60,203 bases of DNA, from assembly GCA_017415775.1 (NCBI GenBank), contig JAFQFC010000056.1, forward strand, positions 1 through 60,203, read 5' to 3'. Origin of the DNA: Oscillospiraceae bacterium. GTDB taxonomy: Bacteria > Bacillota > Clostridia > Oscillospirales > Oscillospiraceae. Positions 32,769-41,126 of this stretch are shown here, piece after piece. Both the position numbers and the translations under genes were made by a program. Under the pieces are notes generated by a model. It searched no databases. It had not been told where the DNA came from and saw only the letters and a program-made list of their open reading frames with translations. The number at the start of each line of letters is the position of its first letter. Positions within the stretch are counted from its first letter, which is position 1.

Positions 32769-34940
32769 TTACTTGACGATCTCGCCGGCAGCGATCTTGG
32801 CCTCGACCTCGCGCAGGGCTTCCTTGCGGCTCAGGTTCACACGGCCCTTCTCGTCGATCTCGATGACCTTGACCCAGGTCATGTCGCCGATCTTCAGCAC
32901 GTCTTCCACCTTCTCGGTGCGCTTGAACTCCAGATCACGGATGTGGCACAGGCCGTCCTTACCGGGAGCCAGCTCGATGAAAGCGCCCATCTGAGCACCG
33001 TCACGCTTGCTGGTCAGGTAGCTGACGACACGGCCGTAGTACAGAGCGCCCACCTCGGGCACGAACACGATCTCATCGATGCACTTCTTGGCGATGGCGC
33101 AGCTCTCGGCATCGGGGGAAGCGATGTGGATGGTACCGTCATCGTCGATGTCGATCTTGGCGCCGGACTCGGCAACGATCTTCTGGATCACGCTGCCGCC
33201 CTTACCGATGACCTCACGGATCTTGTCGGGATCGATGTGCATGGTGAGCATCTTGGGAGCATACTTGCTGACCTCGGGACGGGGCTCAGCGATGCAGGGC
33301 AGCATGATCTGGTCCAGGATCTGCACACGGGCATCGTAAGTGGTGTCCAGAGCTTCCTTGATGATCGCCATGGTCAGACCGTCGTTCTTCAGGTCCATCT
33401 GAATGGCGGTGATACCCTTCTTGGTACCGGCCACCTTGAAGTCCATCTCGCCGTGGAAGTCTTCCACGCCCTGGATGTCGATGAAGGTGGTGAAGCTGCC
33501 GTCGTCATCCTGGATCAGACCGCAGGAGATACCGGCAACGGGAGCCTTGATGGGCACGCCGGCGTCCATCAGAGCCAGAGTGCTGCCGCAGATGGAGCCC
33601 TGAGAGGTGGAACCGTTGGAGGACACGACCTCGGACACAACACGGATGGCATAGGGGAACTCCTCGACGGAGGGGATCACGGGCAGCAGAGCACGCTCAG
33701 CCAGAGCGCCGTGACCGATCTCACGACGGCCGGGGCTGCGGGCAGCCTTGGCCTCGCCCACAGAGTAGCCGGGGAAGTTGTAGTGGTGCATATAGCGCTT
33801 CTCGGTCTCTTCCCAGATGGTGTCCAGCTTCTGGTTGGCGGACAGAGTGTCCAGAGTAGCCACAGACAGAACCTGGGTCTGGCCACGGGTGAACAGGCCG
33901 GAGCCGTGGACACGAGGCAGAACGCCCACCTCGGCGTCCAGAGGACGGATCTCGTTCTTGGCGCGGCCGTCAACACGGTGACCTTCCAGCAGCCAGGCCT
34001 TGACGATCTTCTTCTGGAACTTGTAGGTGAACTCCTCCAGATACTGATCCATCTCGGGATACTCTTCCAGATAACGCTCGTGCCACTTTTCGATCATGGC
34101 GTTCCAGCGCTGCTCACGGACGTTCTTGTCGTCGGTATCCATGGCGGCACGGGCCTCGTCCATGAACTCGGCAACGATCTTGTCAAACAGCTCCTGGTTG
34201 AAGTCGGCGTGGGGATAGTCGAACTTAGCCTTGCCGATCTCGCTGACCATCTGGTTGATGAGGGCGATCTGCTTCTGGTTCTCCTCGTGGGCCTGCTGGA
34301 TGGCCTCGAACATCACGTCGTTGGGAACCTCGTTGGCACCGGCCTCGATCATCACAACCTTCTTACCGGTGGAGACCACGGTCACATCCAGATCGCTGAC
34401 CTTGCGCTCCTCGGCGTTGGGGTTGAAGACCAGCTTGCCGTCCACCAGGCCGACCTTCAGGGCGCCCACGGGGCCGTTCCAGGGAATGTCGGAGATGGCC
34501 AGAGCGGCGGAGGTGCCGATCAGGGCAGCGATCTCGGGGGAGCAGTCGTGATCCACGCTCATGACGGTGCACATCACGGACACGTCGTTGCGGAAATCGC
34601 CGGGGAACAGGGGGCGGATGGGACGGTCGATGACACGGGCGGTCAGGATGCCCTTCTCGCCGGGACGACCCTCGCGGCGGTTGAAGCTGCCAGGGATGCG
34701 GCCCACAGCGTACAGCTTCTCTTCGAAGTCAACGCTCAGGGGGAAGAAATCGATGCCGTCGCGGGGACGGGGAGCGGCGGTGACGCAGCACAGCACGGAG
34801 GTCTCGCCATAGGTGACCATGACAGAGGCGTTGGCCAGCTCAGCCAGCTTGCCCACTTCCAGGCTCAGAGGACGGCCTGCCAGCTCCATCTCGTACTTGC
34901 GGTACTGGTTAAACTGTCTTTTAGTAATGATGGTAGACAT
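32769..34940 (-). CDS. pnp: Polyribonucleotide nucleotidyltransferase (PNPase)
   Basis: 723 residues. Two RNase PH-like domains (GRPLSLEVGKLAELANASV; RRREIGHGALAERALLPVIP and SNGSTSQGSICGSTLALMDAG in the catalytic second copy), an alpha-helical linker, then KH (REVIGKGGSVIQKI) and S1 (GAQMGAFIELAPGKDGLCHI) RNA-binding domains. It degrades RNA 3'-5' with phosphate and sits in the degradosome. ATG 34940 is preferred over TTG 34946 because AAAGGAGT is then 9 bases away. The rpsO-pnp order is conserved across bacteria. Confidence 0.97.
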   Translation of the reverse strand: MSTIITKRQFNQYRKYEMELAGRPLSLEVGKLAELANASVMVTYGETSVLCCVTAAPRPRDGIDFFPLSVDFEEKLYAVGRIPGSFNRREGRPGEKGILTARVIDRPIRPLFPGDFRNDVSVMCTVMSVDHDCSPEIAALIGTSAALAISDIPWNGPVGALKVGLVDGKLVFNPNAEERKVSDLDVTVVSTGKKVVMIEAGANEVPNDVMFEAIQQAHEENQKQIALINQMVSEIGKAKFDYPHADFNQELFDKIVAEFMDEARAAMDTDDKNVREQRWNAMIEKWHERYLEEYPEMDQYLEEFTYKFQKKIVKAWLLEGHRVDGRAKNEIRPLDAEVGVLPRVHGSGLFTRGQTQVLSVATLDTLSANQKLDTIWEETEKRYMHHYNFPGYSVGEAKAARSPGRREIGHGALAERALLPVIPSVEEFPYAIRVVSEVVSSNGSTSQGSICGSTLALMDAGVPIKAPVAGISCGLIQDDDGSFTTFIDIQGVEDFHGEMDFKVAGTKKGITAIQMDLKNDGLTMAIIKEALDTTYDARVQILDQIMLPCIAEPRPEVSKYAPKMLTMHIDPDKIREVIGKGGSVIQKIVAESGAKIDIDDDGTIHIASPDAESCAIAKKCIDEIVFVPEVGALYYGRVVSYLTSKRDGAQMGAFIELAPGKDGLCHIRDLEFKRTEKVEDVLKIGDMTWVKVIEIDEKGRVNLSRKEALREVEAKIAAGEIVK

Positions 34941-35050
34941 TTGCAAATACTCCTTTTCTAATATATTCAGCGTATGCGGAGCCCACCATTTAGCACTTGA
35001 AATCAGGTCAAAAGTGCGATTTTTGGCCCATTTTCAACTGCTAAAGGCTT

Positions 35051-35079
35051 AGTATGGCTCCTCATACAACGGGTGTAAA
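35051..35079 (-). promoter_or_regulatory. Possible own promoter of pnp
   Basis: TTTACA, 17-base spacer, CATACT on the minus strand, just after the rpsO hairpin. The leader to pnp is about 100 bases and has several short complementary segments but no class I recognise. Confidence 0.4.
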
Positions 35080-35085
35080 AATGTG

Positions 35086-35117
35086 AAAGAAGGGTGGTGC
35101 GCCCAGCACACCACCCT
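35086..35117 (-). terminator. Hairpin after rpsO (terminator or processing site)
   Basis: GGGTGGTGTGC pairs partly with GCGCACCACCC, followed by TTCTTTC, a weak T-run. It may end part of the rpsO transcripts before pnp or act as the RNase III-type site known in rpsO-pnp operons. Confidence 0.55.
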
Positions 35118-35125
35118 GTTTTCGC

Positions 35126-35392
35126 TTACTTACGCAGACCCAGCTTGGCGATCAGGGCACGATAACGCTCGATGTCCTTCTTGGCCAGATAGTCCAGCAG
35201 ACGACGGCGCTTACCGATCATCATCTGCATACCACGACGGCTGTGGAAGTCATGGGGATGAACCTTCAGGTGAGCGGTCAGCTGGTTGATACGCTCGGTC
35301 AGGATAGCGACCTGGACCTCGGGGGAACCGGTGTCGGTCTCATGGGTACGGTTGGCCTCGATGATAGAGGTCTTCTGATCTTTCAGCATCAT
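35126..35392 (-). CDS. rpsO: Ribosomal protein S15
   Basis: 88 residues, the usual length. [20 protein letters not shown] and [38 protein letters not shown] are S15 signatures; it binds the 16S central domain and organises the platform. The ATGATG start at 35392 follows AAAGGTGG; the second ATG (35389) is possible. A leader of about 105 bases with complementary segments precedes it. Confidence 0.97.
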   Translation of the reverse strand: MMLKDQKTSIIEANRTHETDTGSPEVQVAILTERINQLTAHLKVHPHDFHSRRGMQMMIGKRRRLLDYLAKKDIERYRALIAKLGLRK

Positions 35393-35498
35393 AGTGTGTT
35401 TCCACCTTTCTTAAAATGTTGCCCGCTGTCTGGGTAACGGGATGGTGAAGGTCCTCGCTACTAAGGTCAGGGGCGAGATATAGCGCACATTCGCACGC
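35393..35498 (-). promoter_or_regulatory. rpsO 5' leader, possible S15 autoregulatory RNA
   Basis: The untranslated leader between the promoter and rpsO contains CCCGT...GCGGG and CACC/GGTGG complementary segments, the latter including the Shine-Dalgarno site. S15 represses its own leader in several bacterial groups. Assignment is inference; no known consensus was matched. Confidence 0.35.
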
Positions 35499-35504
35499 CC
35501 AAGA

Positions 35505-35533
35505 AGGATATCACAGTTTTTCTCGTTTGTAAA
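35505..35533 (-). promoter_or_regulatory. Promoter of rpsO-pnp
   Basis: TTTACA, 17-base spacer, TATCCT on the minus strand, about 105 bases upstream of rpsO. Confidence 0.6.
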
Positions 35534-35596
35534 GAAGAATTTTCAAAAAAACGGCAGTTTTTCTGAGAAAATCCCGCTTTTTTTCCCGGAAGATGT

Positions 35597-35785
35597 TCAA
35601 TGGAGGCTGATGGCCGCCGTGGGGCAGCTGTCGGCGGCGCCCTGTGCCGCCACAAGGCAGCGGCCGGGAACGGGATCGGCAATGACCTGCGCTGTTTCGC
35701 CTTCGGGCAGGATAAATACCTCCGGGCAGAGACTGGGGCAAAGACCGCAGCGGATGCAGGCCTGACGGTTGACGGTTGCGTGCAT
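35597..35785 (-). CDS. Small [4Fe-4S] ferredoxin
   Basis: 62 residues. CIRCGLCPSLC (C10, C13, C16, plus C20) with a distant C54 in DSCPTAAI gives the ligand set of a single-cluster ferredoxin; CPEVF and PTAAI wording matches clostridial-type small ferredoxins. An electron carrier in the cytoplasm; partner unknown. GAAAGGGAGAATCTTT precedes the ATG. It is alone between rpsO and the divergent gntR operon. Confidence 0.9.
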   Translation of the reverse strand: MHATVNRQACIRCGLCPSLCPEVFILPEGETAQVIADPVPGRCLVAAQGAADSCPTAAISLH

Positions 35786-35893
35786 AAAGATTCTCCCTTT
35801 CCATTAGAATATGAAAAGTATGCCCGGAAGCCCGGCCTGCCATGCGAAAGAAAAAGTTCATCAAATCTTAAAAATTGAATCGCCTCCAACCGC

Positions 35894-35922
35894 TTGACAG
35901 GGGCCGTGGGATATGGTACGGT
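35894..35922 (+). promoter_or_regulatory. Promoter of the gntR-ABC operon
   Basis: TTGACA, 17-base spacer, TACGGT; the operator palindrome begins immediately after. Confidence 0.75.
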
Positions 35923-35949
35923 AAGTGTACTAATACGATTAGTACACTT
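35923..35949. promoter_or_regulatory. GntR (YtrA-type) operator palindrome
   Basis: A 12-base arm AAGTGTACTAAT and its exact complement around an ACG centre, covering the transcription start. The GTACTAAT..ATTAGTAC core resembles YtrA-type operators. Confidence 0.85.
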
Positions 35950-35968
35950 GAAAGGAAGTGACAGTCGC

Positions 35969-36328
35969 ATGATCCATCTGGACTATCGGGATAACCGCCC
36001 GATCTACGAGCAGGTCCGCGACGGCCTGCGAAAGCTGATGGTCACCGGGATGCTCCGACCCGGCGACAAGCTGCCCAGCGTCCGTGCGCTGGCGGTGGAG
36101 TTGGCCATCAATCCCAACACCATCCAGCGGGCCTATACCCAGCTGGAGGCGGAGGGCTATATCCTGTCGGTGTCCGGCAAGGGCACCTTTGTGGCAGAGC
36201 TGCAGGAGCAGCATGCCCTGCGCCGTGCCGAACTGGAGGCAAAAGTGGGCCCGCTGCGCGACGAGCTGCGCAGTCTGGGCATGACGGCTGCGGAGTGGGC
36301 CGCCCTTTGGGAAGGAGGAGATAACTGA
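35969..36328 (+). CDS. GntR/YtrA-family transcriptional regulator
   Basis: 119 residues. A winged helix typical of GntR (RPIYEQVRDGLRKLMVTGMLRPGDKLPSVRALAVELAINPNTIQRAYTQLEAEGY) and a short C-terminal dimerisation helix, as in the YtrA subfamily that controls ABC exporters. It should repress its own operon through the palindrome at 35923-35949. Start 35969 follows AAAGGAAGTGACAGTCGC. Its stop overlaps the ATPase start codon by one base. Confidence 0.93.
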   Translation: MIHLDYRDNRPIYEQVRDGLRKLMVTGMLRPGDKLPSVRALAVELAINPNTIQRAYTQLEAEGYILSVSGKGTFVAELQEQHALRRAELEAKVGPLRDELRSLGMTAAEWAALWEGGDN

Positions 36329-37227
36329 TGCTGGAAGCAAAGAACATCGTAAAAACTTTTGACGGCTTCCGTGCGCTGGATGAGGCCACGCTGACAGTGC
36401 CTAAGGGCACGGTCTACGGTCTGGTAGGCCCTAACGGCGCCGGCAAGTCCACCATTATCCGTCATTTTACCGGCGTGTATCGTCCTGACAGCGGTGAGAT
36501 CCTGCTGGACGGCGAGCCCGTCTACGAAAATCCCACCGTGAAGCAGCGTCTGGCAGTCATCGGCGACGACTGGTACTATTTCCCGCAGGCGTCCATCGCC
36601 GAGATGGCCAAGCTGTACGCCGGCATGTACCCTGCCTTCAACTGGGAGCGGTACGAGAAGATGAAGCAGGTCTTCCCCCTGAACGACAAGCAGATGATCC
36701 GCCGCATGTCCAAGGGTATGCAGAAGCAGGCCGCCTTCTGGCTGACCATGTGCTGTATGCCGGAGTATCTTATCCTGGATGAGCCTGTGGACGGCCTGGA
36801 TCCTGTCATGCGCCGTCAGGTGTGGTCGCTGCTGCTGGGCGATGTGGCTGAGCGGGGGACCACCGTGCTGGTGTCCAGCCATAACCTCCGGGAGCTGGAG
36901 GATGTGTGCGATCATGTGGGCATCATGAACAAGGGCAAGGTGCTGCTGGAACGCAGCCTCAGTGACCTGCAGGACAACACGGTGAAGCTGCAGGTGGCTT
37001 ACCAAAGCGAGGAAGAGCCCGTCCTGCCTGCCGAGCTGCAGGTGCTGCACCGCTCCCGGGTGGGCCGAGTGTACACTTATATCATGCGGGGCAATGCCGA
37101 GACCATCTGCCGCCGCATGCAGATCACAGAGCCTCTGCTGCTGGAGGCGATTCCCCTGACGCTGGAGGAGATCTTTATCTACGAGATGGGAGGTGCTGAC
37201 TATGCGGTCCGCGACATCGTGCTTTAA
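36328..37227 (+). CDS. ABC transporter ATP-binding protein (YtrB-like)
   Basis: 299 residues. Walker A GPNGAGKST, a degenerate signature MSKGMQKQAA in place of LSGGQ (usual in the YtrB branch), Walker B YLILDEPVDGLDP, and the switch His in SSHNLREL. A ~80-residue C-terminal extension follows the nucleotide-binding domain. It powers the adjacent permease; substrate unknown, and relatives respond to wall-acting antibiotics. GAAGGAGGAG precedes the start. It overlaps the permease gene by 26 bases. Confidence 0.93.
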   Translation: MLEAKNIVKTFDGFRALDEATLTVPKGTVYGLVGPNGAGKSTIIRHFTGVYRPDSGEILLDGEPVYENPTVKQRLAVIGDDWYYFPQASIAEMAKLYAGMYPAFNWERYEKMKQVFPLNDKQMIRRMSKGMQKQAAFWLTMCCMPEYLILDEPVDGLDPVMRRQVWSLLLGDVAERGTTVLVSSHNLRELEDVCDHVGIMNKGKVLLERSLSDLQDNTVKLQVAYQSEEEPVLPAELQVLHRSRVGRVYTYIMRGNAETICRRMQITEPLLLEAIPLTLEEIFIYEMGGADYAVRDIVL

Positions 37228-39049
37228 CAAAACGCTGATCCGAACCGATGTAAAGCGGTTCTGGCCTCTGCTGTTCCTCTACACCGCTGTTTGGATCATT
37301 CTGCTGCCGGTGTACCAGTGGGTGGATCAGGGCCTCCGGTTTGGCAACCCCGGTTTCTATCCCGGCGACTATCTCTACGATATGATGTTTGCCGGTCTGA
37401 TCATGGCTGTGATCTTCGGCGGCCTGTTCTCCATGGCGGTGTTTTCCTACCTGATGAACAGCCGCAGCGTGGGTCTGATGCACGCCCTGCCGGTGAGCCG
37501 GGGCGCACAGTTTGTGTCCCACGTGGTGTCCGTCATGGGTATGTTGACGGCCGGCAAGCTGCTGGTGGCGGTGCTGACAGTAGTGGAGCAGGCGATCTTT
37601 GGCGATGTGGCCTTCAAAGCGATCGCTCTGTGGCTGCTGGTGTGTACGCTGCAGGAACTGTTCTTCCTGTCTTTGGGGATCCTGTGCTGTATGGTTACCG
37701 GCTGGCTGCTGGCAGCTCCGGTGCTGTACGCCGTGCTGAACAGCCTCGCCTTCATGGTGACGCAGCTGCTGCGCCTGCTGGGCCAGCTGTTTTACTTCGG
37801 CTACGCCAATTCCTACGGCTGGCCTGCCGTGACCCGCTGGCTGACCCCGGTGTATACGCTGGGCCAAACGCTGGGCGATAACTTCCGCCCTGTGCCGGTG
37901 GAGGTCGTGAATGATACGGCCAGCATCTATAACGGCAGCATCGGTGTGGTGGATGCTGTCCGCCTTCCCCGGGAACTGAACCCCGAGGCCGTGGGCCCGC
38001 TGGCCATCTATACTTTCTTCGGTCTGGTGCTGCTGGCTGTGTCCTACTTCCTGTATACCCGCCGCGCCAGCGAATCTGCCGGTGATCCGGTGGCCTTTGC
38101 TTGGGCCCGTCCCATCTTCCGCTACACTGTGGCTCTGCTGGGCGGTCTGGCGCTGGGTCTTGGCCTCTACAGCATACTGACGGTCAACAGCGACGAGCAA
38201 AATCTGGCGGTGCTGCTGATCTGCTTTGTGCTGATGGGCATCCTGTGCTACTTCGCTGTGGAGATGCTGATCCGCAAGTCCTTCCGTGTGTTCCGCAAGG
38301 GCTGGCCCGGCGCCATCGCCGTGGCTGTGGTGCTGGTGCTGGTGGGCATCGGTGCCAAAATGGATATCACCGGCTACGAACAGCGCCTGCCTGACCGTGA
38401 GAAGATCGAGTCTGTGGAGCTGAACATCTACATGGAGGATGTTTACAGCAGCGGTCTGTCCCAGAGCGACACCATCGACGCCATTCTGGCCCTGCACAAG
38501 GTGGTGGCAGCCGAGGGTCGTGTGCCGGTGGAGCTGGAAGGCAATTACGGCATCAATTTGGAGTATGAGATGGAGGACGGAACCATCTTCCGCCGCCGCT
38601 ATACCCTGTCCCTGCCGGCGGCGATGGAAAGCGACGCCATCACGCAGGCGCTGTCGAGGGTCATCAACTGCGAGGAAGTCCGCTATCGCAACACCCTTAA
38701 CGGGAAAGACGGCTTGGAGGATCTCAAGTTCCGCGGCGGTTATATTTCCAGCCGCTATGCGGACCATAACCAGCAGATCAGCGCCGAGGATGCTCAGCGC
38801 ATCTACGACGCCGTGCTGATTGACCTTGCCAACGGTGCCGGTAGTCAGGAACCCTTTGCCATGAACGATAAGGAAACTTGGCCTGAGTGCGCCGTGTATA
38901 TTGAACTGGAGTGCGAGAACAACGGCGTGTGGCTGGATCGCATCCGCCCCGACTTCAAGGAGCTGATCAAGGTGCTCAACGAGCTGGGTCTGGACAGCGC
39001 CACCCTCTTTCAGGTAGACCCGGCCTATGCCGAAAAGTACGGCTGGTAA
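37202..39049 (+). CDS. ABC transporter permease with extracytoplasmic C-terminal domain
   Basis: 615 residues. The first ~375 residues hold about eight membrane helices of the ABC-2 type (ALPVSRGAQFVSHVVS, FFGLVLLAVSYFLYTRRAS). After the last helix (GAIAVAVVLVLVGIGAKMDI) comes a ~240-residue mixed alpha/beta region that should lie outside; it resembles the DUF6449 region found in such permeases. ATG 37202 is preferred, with GGGAGGTG seven bases upstream, over a GTG at 37193. Part of the gntR operon. Confidence 0.88.
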   Translation: MRSATSCFNKTLIRTDVKRFWPLLFLYTAVWIILLPVYQWVDQGLRFGNPGFYPGDYLYDMMFAGLIMAVIFGGLFSMAVFSYLMNSRSVGLMHALPVSRGAQFVSHVVSVMGMLTAGKLLVAVLTVVEQAIFGDVAFKAIALWLLVCTLQELFFLSLGILCCMVTGWLLAAPVLYAVLNSLAFMVTQLLRLLGQLFYFGYANSYGWPAVTRWLTPVYTLGQTLGDNFRPVPVEVVNDTASIYNGSIGVVDAVRLPRELNPEAVGPLAIYTFFGLVLLAVSYFLYTRRASESAGDPVAFAWARPIFRYTVALLGGLALGLGLYSILTVNSDEQNLAVLLICFVLMGILCYFAVEMLIRKSFRVFRKGWPGAIAVAVVLVLVGIGAKMDITGYEQRLPDREKIESVELNIYMEDVYSSGLSQSDTIDAILALHKVVAAEGRVPVELEGNYGINLEYEMEDGTIFRRRYTLSLPAAMESDAITQALSRVINCEEVRYRNTLNGKDGLEDLKFRGGYISSRYADHNQQISAEDAQRIYDAVLIDLANGAGSQEPFAMNDKETWPECAVYIELECENNGVWLDRIRPDFKELIKVLNELGLDSATLFQVDPAYAEKYGW

Positions 39050-39059
39050 GGGGGGCGCC

Positions 39060-39452
39060 ATGAAGAAGCTTGTAACGCTGCTGCTGGCAGTGCTGCTGGT
39101 GCTGAGCCTGACGGGCTGCAGCCAGACCTTCGTAAGAATCGGAGAAAAGTCCGAAATCTATACGGAGGAGGACATCGAGGAAGCCTTCGACGTAGCGCTG
39201 AAAGAGTTCCGACGGGAATTTGACGGCTGCACATTGATCGAAATGGGCTATGCCGGTGACGAAACCCGCTCCGAGCAGAAGGAATGGGCGGCCCAGTACA
39301 AGGCGGACGAATGCATCATTCTGATCTGTTCTTTTGAAACGGATGGCAGAGTCGGTCCGCTGAACCCGAACAGTGTTTATGAGAATTATAAGTTGATACT
39401 GACCCGCACCGGTGGTAGGAATTGGATTGTGCAGACCGGCGGCTACGGTTAA
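39060..39452 (+). CDS. Small lipoprotein of the gntR-ABC operon
   Basis: 130 residues. Lipoprotein signal (KKLVTLLLAVLLVLSLTGC, Cys at about 20) and an acidic extracellular domain (EKSEIYTEEDIEEAFDVALKEFRREF) with no family I can name. It lies 10 bases after the permease behind GGGGGG and so belongs to the same operon; a role in sensing or binding the transporter's substrate is a guess. Confidence 0.8.
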   Translation: MKKLVTLLLAVLLVLSLTGCSQTFVRIGEKSEIYTEEDIEEAFDVALKEFRREFDGCTLIEMGYAGDETRSEQKEWAAQYKADECIILICSFETDGRVGPLNPNSVYENYKLILTRTGGRNWIVQTGGYG

Positions 39453-39458
39453 AATGAC

Positions 39459-39497
39459 AAAAAAGGAACGCATCCTCTCGGATGCGTTCCTTTTTGC
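39459..39497. terminator. Bidirectional intrinsic terminator
   Basis: AAAAAAGGAACGCATCC-TCTC-GGATGCGTTCCTTTTT between the lipoprotein gene and convergent trkH-like gene. Confidence 0.92.
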
Positions 39498-39516
39498 TCT
39501 TTTTGGGGGAAGTGCG

Positions 39517-40959
39517 TTATCTTCTGTGCCAACCGGCGGGAATAAAGGTCAGCAGCAGGGGGAAGATCTCCAGACGGCCCAGCAGCATGGCAAAGGACAG
39601 CACGATCTTGGAGAAGTCGGAGTAGTCGACAAAGCTGCCGGTGGGACCCACGACGTCGAAGCCGGGGCCGATGTTGTTAAAGCAGGCCACGGCGGCGGAA
39701 AAATGGGTCTCAAAGCTGAATGGGTCAAAGGAGATCAGCAGATAGGTGGCCACGATACACAGAGAATACAGAGCAAAGTAGGTGGCGGTGCCGGTCTGGG
39801 TCTCCTTGTCCACGGTGTTGCCCTCGTAGCGCACCACGCTGACGGCCCGGGGGTGGACCATGCGCCGCACCTCGGCGCGGATCATCTGGGCCAGGATGAC
39901 AACACGGCTGACCTTCAGGCCGCCGCCGGTAGAGCCGGCACAGGCGCCCATAAACATCAGCAGGAACAAAATGGCTTTGGAAAACTCCGGCCACAGGTTG
40001 AAGTCGGTGGTGGCGTAGCCGGTGGTGGTGACAACGGAGGCCACCTGGAAAGCGGCGTAGCGCAGACTGTCACCCGCCGTTTCATACAGGGAGGCGATGT
40101 TGACGGTGATGGCCAGCACGCTGGCGGTCACAATGCCGAGGTAGGTCCACAGCTCCGTGCTGCGCAGGGCAACGCCGAAACGGCGCAGAAGCAGCAGGAA
40201 GTAGATGTTGAAGTTGACGCCGAAGGCCAGCATACCGAAGGTGATGACCCATTGCAGATAGGGACTGTAGCCGGCGATGCTGTCGCTCTTGACGCCGAAA
40301 CCGCCGGTACCGGCCGTGCCGAAGGCGTGGACCACGCTTTCAAACAGAGGCATACCGCCGATGACCAGCAGTACTGCGACCAGCACGGTGATGCCCAGAT
40401 AGATCAGGTAGAGGATGCGGGAGGTGTCCTTGGTTTTGGGCACCAGCTTGCCCACGATGGGGCCGGGCATCTCGGCCTTGAGAATGTTCATGGACCGCTC
40501 CGGCAGCTTGTCGGCAATGATGGTCACCAGCACCAGAACGCCCATGCCGCCGACCCAGTGGGTGAAGCTGCGCCAGAAGAGATTGCTCCGATGCATGGCC
40601 TCCACATCCGTCAGGATGGAAGCGCCGGTGGTGGTAAAGCCGCTGACAGTCTCAAAAAAAGCGTCTACATAGGCGGGAATATCGCCGCTGAAAACGAAAG
40701 GCAGCGCACCGATGGCGGACAGCAGCAGCCAGGAGAAGGAGACGATGGAGAAACCTTCCCGGGCAAAAACATTGTGATTCTTCGGGCGGCACAGCAGCGT
40801 CAGGCTGCCGCCGACAGCCAGCGCAATGGCGATGGTCTGTAAAAAAGGCAGAGCGCAGCCGTCGCCGTAATAAAAGGAGACAAGCAGAGGAAGCACCAGC
40901 ATGGCGGCTTCCAGCAGTACCACCTGTCCCACGGTGTGAATGACCATTTTGTAGTTCAT
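39517..40959 (-). CDS. TrkH/KtrB-family potassium uptake protein
   Basis: 480 residues with four M1-P-M2 repeats. Filter loops include TVSGFTTTGASIL, GTAGTGGFGVKSDSI, VVTTTGYATTDFN and FNNIGPGFDVVGPTG, each with the conserved Gly. The length and HWVGGMGVLVL motif fit TrkH (KtrB is shorter). It moves K+ through the plasma membrane with a TrkA/KtrA-type NAD-binding subunit, which is not in the window. Start 40959 follows GCAAGGAGTTATCC; upstream in-frame codons lack a site. Confidence 0.94.
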   Translation of the reverse strand: MNYKMVIHTVGQVVLLEAAMLVLPLLVSFYYGDGCALPFLQTIAIALAVGGSLTLLCRPKNHNVFAREGFSIVSFSWLLLSAIGALPFVFSGDIPAYVDAFFETVSGFTTTGASILTDVEAMHRSNLFWRSFTHWVGGMGVLVLVTIIADKLPERSMNILKAEMPGPIVGKLVPKTKDTSRILYLIYLGITVLVAVLLVIGGMPLFESVVHAFGTAGTGGFGVKSDSIAGYSPYLQWVITFGMLAFGVNFNIYFLLLLRRFGVALRSTELWTYLGIVTASVLAITVNIASLYETAGDSLRYAAFQVASVVTTTGYATTDFNLWPEFSKAILFLLMFMGACAGSTGGGLKVSRVVILAQMIRAEVRRMVHPRAVSVVRYEGNTVDKETQTGTATYFALYSLCIVATYLLISFDPFSFETHFSAAVACFNNIGPGFDVVGPTGSFVDYSDFSKIVLSFAMLLGRLEIFPLLLTFIPAGWHRR

Positions 40960-41067
40960 GGATAACTCCTTGCAATGCGTGAAATGATCTATCGGGGGAA
41001 GACGATAAAACAACAATTATATTTTACCACAGAACTTTTCTGCCATCAACTGTTTCGCAAAAAACTG

Positions 41068-41096
41068 TGTAAATTCGGCAGGATCTGTGTTATACT
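41068..41096 (+). promoter_or_regulatory. Probable promoter of rpoN
   Basis: TATACT with an extended TGT and a poor -35 (TGTAAA) 17 bases upstream; 31 bases before the rpoN start. Confidence 0.5.
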
Positions 41097-41126
41097 GATA
41101 AAAAACGGGGGAGAGGAGGCGCATCG

